From the NCBI GenBank assembly GCA_937881255.1, contig CALGFH010000223.1:1-11842 (forward strand): DNA of 11,842 bases, written 5' to 3'. Of the stretch, positions 6,162 to 11,842 are shown in pieces (position 1 is the stretch's first letter; the number at the start of each line of letters is the position of its first letter). The position numbers were made by a program, and so were the translations under genes. Origin of the DNA: an uncultured Actinomycetes bacterium. Lineage in GTDB: Bacteria > Actinomycetota > CALGFH01. The notes below the pieces were generated by a model. That model was not told the DNA's origin. It did no database searches and was given only the letters and a program-made list of their open reading frames with translations.

Positions 6162-8272
6162 CGGGAGGACCGACCGCCAAGGGGCACGTGGACCATGGGC
6201 ACGCGGCTGCCGGCCCATTCCAGCTCGGGGTCGGCGATCCGCTCGGCCACCCCGTCGCCGTCACCCGAGGTCGCCGGCACGGCCTGGTTGGCCAGCAGCT
6301 GGCGGGGCAGCAGCACCAGGGCGGTGATGCCGCCGTACCAGGAGTGGCGGAGCTGGACCTTGATCCCGTGCTTGGAGGCGAGCTGGGTGACGACGAAGAA
6401 GCCGAGCATCTTGGCCAGGGCGAAGTCGACGTCGGGCGGTCTGGCCAGGCGCTCGTTGACCTTGACGAGCTGCTCGTCGGTCATGCCCAGGCCCTGGTCC
6501 TCGATCTCGAGCAGGTAGCCGGCGGGGAGCGGCTGGCCGGCCACCAGGGCCTTGGTGCCGGGGGCGGAGAAGGTGACGGCGTTCTCGATCAGCTCGGACA
6601 GCAGGTGCATGACGTCGGCGGCGGCGTGCCCGGCCAGCTGCACCTGGTCGAGGGGGAGGAGCTCGACCCGGGTGTGCTCCTTGACCTCCCCGACCGAGGC
6701 CTCCACGACCTCGGTGAGGTCGATGGGCCCGCGCCAGCGCCGGGTCGGCTCCGACCCGGACAGGATGATCAGGTTCTCGGCGTTGCGCCGCATCCGGGTG
6801 GCCAGATGGTCCAGCTCGCCCAGCCCGGCCCGGACCTCGGCCTCGGAGTCGCTGCCCTCCAGCTCGTCGATCACCTCGAGCTGGCGCTCGATCAGGCTCT
6901 GGCTGCGCCGGGCCAGGTTGAGGAACATGTCGCCGACGCTGCGGCGCAGGGCCGCCTCGCGGCCGGCCACCCGGACCGCGACCCGGTGCACGGAGTTGAA
7001 CGCCTCGGCCAGGTGGCCGATCTCGTCCCGGGAGCGGACCTCGATGGGCGGGGCCGACTCGGCCGCCAGGTCGACCTGCTCGCCGTCCTGGAGCCGCTGG
7101 ACGACGCCCGGCAGCCGCTGGGTGGCCGTCTCCTCGGCCGCCGTCTCCAGCCGCCGCAGCGGCCGGATCAGGGACCGGGCGGTGATCAGGGCCAGGGCCA
7201 CGGCCAGGACCAGGGCGGCGGCCAGGAGCAGGCTGTAGAGCCAGGCCCGGCGGTCGGCGCCCTGCTTGACGGCGGTGCTGGCGGCGATCACGTCGGCGCT
7301 GAGGCGCTCCTCGACCGTGCGCATCCGGTCGAGCTTGACGCTCATGGCGTCGAACCAGCGCTGCGGGTCGACGCCCAGCTTGGTCGCGGTGGCGCCGCCG
7401 CGCTCCAGGGCGCGGTCCACCAGCTCCTCGACCCGCTCGACCTCGGGCCCGGCGACCGTCTCCTCGCGGAACTCGTGCTGGGCCTCGGTGGCGTTGGCGT
7501 CGAACTGGGCGGTGTAGATCACCTCGGCGGCGACCAGGGCGCTGAGCTTGGCGTGCTCGGCGCCCTCGAAGTGGTCGGCGGCGTACACGTTCTGGAGCAG
7601 GCTGCGCTGGGCGTCGGTGAAGTCCTTGGCCCTGGAGAGGGCGACCGAGGCCGCGACGCCCTTCAGCAGGAGCTCGTCGTTGGAGCGGGGGGCGATCTCG
7701 CCGTTGATGTCGAGCAGGTCGCTGACCGTGTCGGTGTACTGCTCCAGCGCCGCGCCGGGGGTGACGAGCGGGCCGTGTCCTTCCTCGGTGGCCTCCTCGA
7801 GCTCCTCCTCACCCTCTTCCTCGTGCAACTCGATGCCCGGCTCCACGGCCAGCTCGCCGGCCACGATGGCGGCGTTGTCGATGGTCGTGCGCTGCTCGGC
7901 CAGGCGGCCCAGCTCGCTCAGGCCGTACTCGATCTTGGTGGCCAGCAGCTCGTCGCCGGCGCCGAGGCGCTGGGCCGCGGCCCGGTAGGTGGCGGCCGCC
8001 CGGTCGACCACCTGGCGCTGGGCGGCCAGCTCGGGCCCCCAGCGCTGGCGGTCGCTGTCGATGTAGCTGATCGAGAGGCTGCGCTCGGCCTGGAGCTGGT
8101 GGATCAGCGGGGCGAGGCCGGCGGCCAGGCGGGCGAAGGCGGTGCTGCGCTCGGCCCGGTCGCTCTCGGCCTGGTTCTGGCGGATGCCGACCAGGGCGAG
8201 GACGGCCAGCAGCAGCAGGGGACCGAGCAGGGCGATGATGAGCTTGGTGCGAATGGGGAAATTCCGGAACAT
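6158..8272 (-). CDS. NIT-domain sensor histidine kinase, CvnA-like
   Basis: A 704-aa membrane sensor kinase. Order: short N-tail MFRNFPIRTK; membrane segment 1 at ~11-30; extracellular nitrate/nitrite-sensing (NIT-like) region at ~50-330 with LQAERSLSISY and YTDTVSDLLDINGEIA; membrane segment 2 at ~345-366; HAMP at ~367-435 with the characteristic RDEIGHLAEAFN; a kinase helical region at ~440-505 with LDHLATRMRRNAENL; then the ATPase domain at ~550-657. In the ATPase the N-box is ELIENAVTFS (Asn564) and the G1 box DQGLGM (592-597). The layout matches CvnA of Streptomyces conservons, which signal with a roadblock protein and a small GTPase rather than always a response regulator. His488 in LDHLA is the obvious phospho-acceptor candidate, though this family lacks a standard HisKA motif. 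An acidic run at ~148-165 interrupts the sensor region. The start ATG 8272 has only a weak GAAG upstream. The gene lies 110 nt downstream of its frameshifted paralogue. Confidence 0.92.
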   Translation of the reverse strand: MFRNFPIRTKLIIALLGPLLLLAVLALVGIRQNQAESDRAERSTAFARLAAGLAPLIHQLQAERSLSISYIDSDRQRWGPELAAQRQVVDRAAATYRAAAQRLGAGDELLATKIEYGLSELGRLAEQRTTIDNAAIVAGELAVEPGIELHEEEGEEELEEATEEGHGPLVTPGAALEQYTDTVSDLLDINGEIAPRSNDELLLKGVAASVALSRAKDFTDAQRSLLQNVYAADHFEGAEHAKLSALVAAEVIYTAQFDANATEAQHEFREETVAGPEVERVEELVDRALERGGATATKLGVDPQRWFDAMSVKLDRMRTVEERLSADVIAASTAVKQGADRRAWLYSLLLAAALVLAVALALITARSLIRPLRRLETAAEETATQRLPGVVQRLQDGEQVDLAAESAPPIEVRSRDEIGHLAEAFNSVHRVAVRVAGREAALRRSVGDMFLNLARRSQSLIERQLEVIDELEGSDSEAEVRAGLGELDHLATRMRRNAENLIILSGSEPTRRWRGPIDLTEVVEASVGEVKEHTRVELLPLDQVQLAGHAAADVMHLLSELIENAVTFSAPGTKALVAGQPLPAGYLLEIEDQGLGMTDEQLVKVNERLARPPDVDFALAKMLGFFVVTQLASKHGIKVQLRHSWYGGITALVLLPRQLLANQAVPATSGDGDGVAERIADPELEWAGSRVPMVHVPLGGRSSR

Positions 8273-8382
8273 CTTCGACCAACCTTGCGTGCGGCGGGAG
8301 AGGAAGGCGCCAGGACGCTATCGTCCCGGCAATACCGCCGCAATAGGCGATCTGCATTAGACCCGGCCGAAACGGGCAGCCG

Positions 8383-10138
8383 TCAGCCGCGCCGCGCCGG
8401 GGCCGGCGCCCGCGTCGAGAGCAGCTTGGCGGGCACCCGGACGGCGGCGGTGACACCGCCGGCGGGGGAGCGGCCGAGGCGGACCCCGAACCCGTTTCGG
8501 GTGGCCAGGCGGCCGGCGATGGCCAGGCCGAGCCGGTCGCCGGCCGCCTGGCTGGCCGGGTCGCGGGCGGCGTCGCCGGCCAGGCGCTGGTTGGCCCAGG
8601 CCAGCTCCTCGTCGGTCATGCCGAGGCCGCGGTCGGCGATCTCGATCAGGTAGTCGTCGCCGTCCCCGGCCCCGGCGACCACGATCGGGGCGGCCGGGGG
8701 CGAGAAGGCGGCGGCGTTGTCGAACAGCTCGGCCAGCAGGTGGACCAGGTCGATCCCGGGGGGTCCCTCCACCTCGACCTCGCCGGTGGTCAGCAGGTCG
8801 ACCCGCCTGCCCCGTCCGGGGGAGCCGTCGCCGGCCGGGCCGCCCGGGTCGGCCTCGGCGATGGCCGCGCGCAGGAGCACGTTCATGGCCACCGGGCGGG
8901 CCCAGCGGCCGGCTGGCTCGGTGCCGGCCACGGCGAACAGGGTCTCGGCGGTGCGGCGCAGCCGGTTGGCCAGGTGGTCGACCCCGAGCAGGCCCTGGCG
9001 GCGATGGGGGTCGGGCTCCTCGGTGGCCAGCTCCTCGAGCAGCTGCAGCTGGCGGGACGCCAGGGCCTGGCCCCGCCTGGCCAGGCCGGGCACGATCGCC
9101 CCGTCGCGGGCGGCGCCACCCCGGCCGAGCGGGCTCCTCCACAGCAGCAGGACCGCGGCCAGGGAGGCGGCCAGCACCACCGCCAGCAGGACCAGCCGGT
9201 CGCGCAGCCTCGCCTCCTGCCGGGCCAGCCACACCGCCGAGGCCCCGGCCAGGTCGCCGGCCACCTCCCGCTCCACCCGCCGCAGGGCCCCGGCCCGGGC
9301 GGTCAGCCCGGCCCGCCAGAGGTCCAGGTCGCCGAGGCCCGCCGGGTCGCCGGCCGGGTCGAGCAGGGCCAGCTCCAGGCGCCGGGCGGTGCGGGCGCCG
9401 GGCACGCCCAGGGCCCGGTCGATCGCCTCCAGGTGGGAGCCGGCGCCCGCCCGGACGCCGTTGAGCTCCTGGCGGGCCACGGCGGCGGTGGCGGCCAAGT
9501 GCAGCCGCAGCGTCCCGTCCCTGGCCGGAGCCCCCGGCCGGGGCGGCGGCCAGCACGACCCGCTCCTGGCCGGTGGCCTCCTTGGCCGCGGTCAGGGCCA
9601 GCAGCAGCCGGGCCGAGCTGGCCGGCGCCGGGGCCTCCAGGCGGGCGACCAGGCCGCGGGTCACGCTCAGGAGGGCGTCGACCATGGCGTCGTGGCCGGC
9701 CAGGACCCGGGCGGGGGTGACCAGGCGCCGGTCGACCTCGACCCGGACCACCGCCAGCCGGTCGAGACGCTCGGTGGCGACGGCCACCGCCTGGTCGAGC
9801 GCGGGGTCGCCGGTGGGGCCGAGCCCGGCCGCCCCGGCCCGGTAGGCGGCCAGGGCGCCGTCGACCCGCCGCCGGCGGTCGCGCAGCTCGCCCCGGCCGT
9901 CCTGCCCCTGGCCGGCGACCCAGGCCGCCGCCCGCACCCGCTCCTCCTGGAGCTCGTGGACGGCGGCCACCGCCTGGCCGGCCACGGCGGCCGCCCGGCG
10001 CTCGTCGGTGGCCCTGGCCCGGTCGCCCCAGGCGGCCGTGACCCCGGCCACGTCGAGCACCACCGTGGCGGCGACCGGCACGGCCAGCAAGGCGAGCAGC
10101 TTGGAGCGGATCGACAGGTTTCCGAACATCTGCGGCAT
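8383..10138 (-). pseudogene. Frameshifted, HAMP-less NIT-type sensor kinase, paralogue of the neighbour
   Basis: Two reading frames together encode one CvnA-like kinase of about 584 aa. The first, from ATG 10138 (or ATG 10129, MFGNLSIRSK, matching the paralogue's start), gives membrane segment 1 (~14-35) and most of the sensor domain up to KEATGQERVVLAAA. The second, read from about 9540 to the TGA at 8383, continues RPGAPARDGTLRLHLAATAA, then membrane segment 2 (DRLVLLAVVLAASLAAVLLL), VDHLANRLRRTAETL, and the ATPase domain with N-box ELFDNAAAFS and G1 DRGLGM. Dropping one base in the C4 (9540-9543) or G5 (9531-9535) run of the coding strand joins them. The second frame has a TGA near 9593, so the shift must lie between there and about 9500. 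The 5' frame stays open to 8357, but its sequence beyond 9530 is noise. The HAMP domain is missing. The break could be a sequencing error, a real mutation, or less likely programmed frameshifting. It lies 63 nt downstream of ppk2. Confidence 0.78.
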
Positions 10139-10201
10139 CCTATGGAGGAACCGCGACGCTTCCAAGTTTCGGGAGGTTCGGGTCGTTCAGGTGTTACCGG
10201 G

Positions 10202-11041
10202 TCAAGCTCGCTCCACGCCGCCCTTGGCCTCGGCCTTGCCCTTGGACTTGGCCTTGGTCCGGGTCTTGCCGGCGGGCCGGGGCCGGGGCGTCGGGGGGTC
10301 GAAGCCGCGCTCGCGCATGCCCCGCTCGATCTCGGTGATGGCCGTCTCGACCACCCTGACCCTGGCGAAGCGCTTGGAGTCGGCCTCGATCAGGTGCCAG
10401 GGGGCCAGCGGGTGGTCGGTCCGCTCCAGCATGTCCTCGATCGCCTGCTCGTAGGCGGTGCGCTTCTCGCGGTTGCGCCAGTCCTCGTCGGTCAGCTTCC
10501 AGGTCTTGAGCGGCTCGGTCTCGCGCCGCTTGAACCGGCGCAGCTGCTCCTCGTCCGAGATGTGCATCCAGAACTTGAGCAGGATCATGCCCTCGAGCAC
10601 CAGCGAGCGCTCGAACTCGACGATCTCGTCGTAGCCGCGGCTCCACTGCTCGGGGGTGGCGAACCCTTCGACCCGCTCGACCAGGACCCGGCCGTACCAG
10701 GACCGGTCGAGCACGGCCATGCCGCCCCAGCCGGGCAGGCTCGACCAGAACCGCCACAGGAAGTGGTGGCGCTTCTCGTCGTAGGTCGGGGCGGCGAAGG
10801 TGGCCACCCGGACGTGCCGTGGGTCCATGGGCGTGACCAGCCGGCGGATGGCCCCGCCCTTGCCGGAGGCGTCCCAGCCCTCGAACACCACGCACACCGG
10901 CGGCCCCAGCCGCCCGTCGCCGAGCAGCCCGCCCAGGGTGAGCCGCAGCTCCAGCAGGCGGTTGGAGGCCGCCTCGAGGCGCGCCGCCTCCTCCTCGCGG
11001 CTGAACTTGAGGGTCAGGTCGAGCTCGTCCAGGCGTCCCAT
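10202..11041 (-). CDS. ppk2: Polyphosphate kinase 2 family protein
   Basis: This enzyme transfers phosphate between polyphosphate and nucleotides in the cytoplasm. From ATG 11041 it is 279 aa with a single PPK2 domain. Visible are the Walker A motif FEGWDASGKGGAIRR, the Walker B/lid part VLDRSWYGRVLVERVEGF, and the downstream family blocks KFWMHISDEEQLRRF and KLTDEDWRNREKR. Wording such as APTYDEKRHHFLWRFW and ADSKRFARVRV is closest, from memory, to the second domain of two-domain polyphosphate:AMP phosphotransferases, so AMP-to-ADP activity is possible; class assignment needs alignment. The C-terminal ~30 residues (PRPAGKTRTKAKSKGKAEAK) form a basic Lys/Ala tail that could help bind the polyanion. 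ATG 11041 was preferred over the open frame to TTG 11110 because AGGA lies upstream and the longer start would overlap the previous gene. It follows the thiamine-diphosphate enzyme gene by 46 nt, so co-transcription is likely. Confidence 0.93.
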   Translation of the reverse strand: MGRLDELDLTLKFSREEEAARLEAASNRLLELRLTLGGLLGDGRLGPPVCVVFEGWDASGKGGAIRRLVTPMDPRHVRVATFAAPTYDEKRHHFLWRFWSSLPGWGGMAVLDRSWYGRVLVERVEGFATPEQWSRGYDEIVEFERSLVLEGMILLKFWMHISDEEQLRRFKRRETEPLKTWKLTDEDWRNREKRTAYEQAIEDMLERTDHPLAPWHLIEADSKRFARVRVVETAITEIERGMRERGFDPPTPRPRPAGKTRTKAKSKGKAEAKGGVERA

Positions 11042-11087
11042 GCGCCGATCCTGGCAGGAGCCCCCCGTACCCGGCAAGAGGACAAGC

Positions 11088-11842
11088 TCATCGGCGGCGC
11101 AGGGCCCCAAGGGTCAGGCCGGGGGCGATCGACTCCGGATCGACCTTGAGGGCGAGCACCGCCGGGCGCCCGGCCGCAAGGGCCCGGTCCAGGGCGGCCG
11201 GGAAGTCGCCGGTGTCGGCGACCGTCTCGCCGGCGGCGCCGTAGGCCTCGGCCAGGGCGGCGAAGTCCGGGTTCTGGAGGTCGGTGGCGATCACCCGGCC
11301 CGGGTAGGCCCGCTCCTGGTGCATGCGGATGGTGCCGTACATGCCGTTGTCGACCACCAGCACGACCACGTCCAGGCCGTGCTGGACGGCCGTGGCCAGC
11401 TCGTGGCCACACATCACGAAGTCGCCGTCGCCGGCCACCGCCACCACCGTGCGCTTGGGGTGGACGACCTTGGCGGCCAGCGCGGCCGGGAGGCCGAAGC
11501 CCATGGCCCCGCTCTTGGGGGCCAGCTGGGTGCCGTGGCGGCGGAACTGGAAGAAGCGGTGCACCCAGACCGAGTAGTTGCCGGCCCCGCTGGCCACCAC
11601 CGCGTCGTCGGGCAGGCGCTGGCGCAGCGCGGCCAGGGCCTGGCCGAGGTCGACCCGCCCCGGCCCGGCCGGGGCGGCGCCAGGGCGGGCCCGGGCGTCG
11701 GCCGGCCAGGGACGGACCCAGGCCTGGTAGTTGGACCGGGCCGCCTCGGTCCAGGCCGCCCAGGCGTCGCCCCGGACCGGCGGGACCGAGCGCCAGGCGG
11801 CCAGGAACGGGGCCACGGCCGCGTTGACGGCCAGGTCAGGCT
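11088..11842 (-). CDS. Thiamine-diphosphate enzyme, acetolactate-synthase group (C-terminal part)
   Basis: The C-terminal ~250 residues of a ThDP-dependent enzyme; the frame remains open at the right edge, so the N-terminal pyrimidine-binding and central domains lie outside the window. The visible part starts at the end of the central domain (DLAVNAAVAPFLAAW), passes a linker, and then covers the pyrophosphate-binding domain: KSGAMGFGLPAALAAK, the ThDP/Mg motif GDGDFVMCGHELATA running to VVDNGMYGTIR (GDG-x25-N), and a C-terminal FAALAEAYGA...VLALKVDPESIAP. This pattern is that of the acetolactate synthase, benzoylformate decarboxylase and glyoxylate carboligase superfamily. The exact reaction cannot be read from this half. 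An Ala-Pro-Gly-rich spacer (RARPGAAPAGPGRVD) links the domains. It is the upstream partner of ppk2, 46 nt away, but no metabolic link between them is evident. Confidence 0.9.
   Translation of the reverse strand, partial: PDLAVNAAVAPFLAAWRSVPPVRGDAWAAWTEAARSNYQAWVRPWPADARARPGAAPAGPGRVDLGQALAALRQRLPDDAVVASGAGNYSVWVHRFFQFRRHGTQLAPKSGAMGFGLPAALAAKVVHPKRTVVAVAGDGDFVMCGHELATAVQHGLDVVVLVVDNGMYGTIRMHQERAYPGRVIATDLQNPDFAALAEAYGAAGETVADTGDFPAALDRALAAGRPAVLALKVDPESIAPGLTLGALRRR

Noticed and set aside
4206..6218. A 670-codon minus-strand open frame antisense to the exported protein
   Set aside because: The translation is repetitive Gly/Val/Arg/Pro/Gln without motifs. The plus-strand frame has a membrane segment, ordered cysteines and a plausible start.
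4505..8653. A 1382-codon open frame on the plus strand crossing the exported protein and the intact kinase
   Set aside because: It is a composition artefact of GC-rich DNA: the translation is Gly/Arg/Pro/Ala-rich noise with no domain, it crosses two well-supported genes on opposite strands, and it has no ribosome site.
8357..9530. Continuation of the 5' frame of the second kinase to 8357
   Set aside because: Past about 9530 this frame becomes Arg/Gly/Pro-rich noise, whereas the other frame carries membrane segment 2 and the ATPase motifs. The real product switches frame.
8717..11149. An 810-codon plus-strand open frame antisense to the second kinase and ppk2
   Set aside because: Low-complexity translation (Gly, Pro, Ala, His, Gln), while the opposite strand encodes recognised kinase and PPK2 motifs.
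1..11842. Mobile element, CRISPR, tRNA or phage signature
   Set aside because: No transposase or integrase motif, no spaced direct repeats other than the coding beta-helix coils, no cloverleaf, and codon and base use look uniform across the window.

Overview
The window is very GC-rich chromosomal DNA with strong G/C third-position bias. It carries protein families typical of high-GC Gram-positives: NIT-domain sensor kinases of the conservon CvnA type, a multi-pass sensor-like membrane protein with an RYRLYDLDRIISRTL signature, several GTG starts, and stops embedded in G/C-rich contexts. The best guess is an actinomycete or a deeper-branching soil member of Actinomycetota. No rRNA, tRNA, IS element, integrase, phage gene or CRISPR array was seen, so genus-level placement is not possible.

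Layout, left to right. A GNAT acetyltransferase with an uncertain or shortened N-terminus (+, ending at 629) converges on, and overlaps by 21 nt, a roughly ten-helix membrane protein (-, 609-1835). Next comes a minus-strand group: a stand-alone receiver-domain response regulator (2928-3320), a complete ClpP protease subunit (2226-2849), and a 107-aa protein of unknown function coupled to clpP through a GTGA overlap (1906-2229). A 12-bp perfect hairpin overlaps the last stop codon. Two plus-strand genes for exported proteins follow: a small right-handed beta-helix protein (3536-4240) and a 579-aa membrane-anchored protein with eight cysteines in four close pairs and no family I recognise (4422-6161). 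The remainder is minus strand. Two paralogous NIT-type sensor kinases lie in tandem: an intact 704-aa one (6158-8272) and a shorter, HAMP-less one broken by a 1-nt frameshift near 9540 (8383-10138). Upstream of them are a single-domain polyphosphate kinase 2 (10202-11041) and the C-terminal part of a thiamine-diphosphate enzyme of the acetolactate-synthase group, which runs off the right edge (11088-11842).

Functionally this reads as a signalling and stress neighbourhood: two membrane kinases, a receiver without an output domain, a sensor-like membrane protein, a protease subunit, a polyphosphate enzyme and two surface proteins. The kinases resemble CvnA, but their usual partners (roadblock CvnB, DUF742 CvnC, GTPase CvnD) are not in the window, so what they signal to is open. 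I see no clearly new defence or mobile system. The most informative oddities are the frameshifted HAMP-less kinase, the clpP-coupled small gene, and the unrecognised cysteine-paired exported protein.
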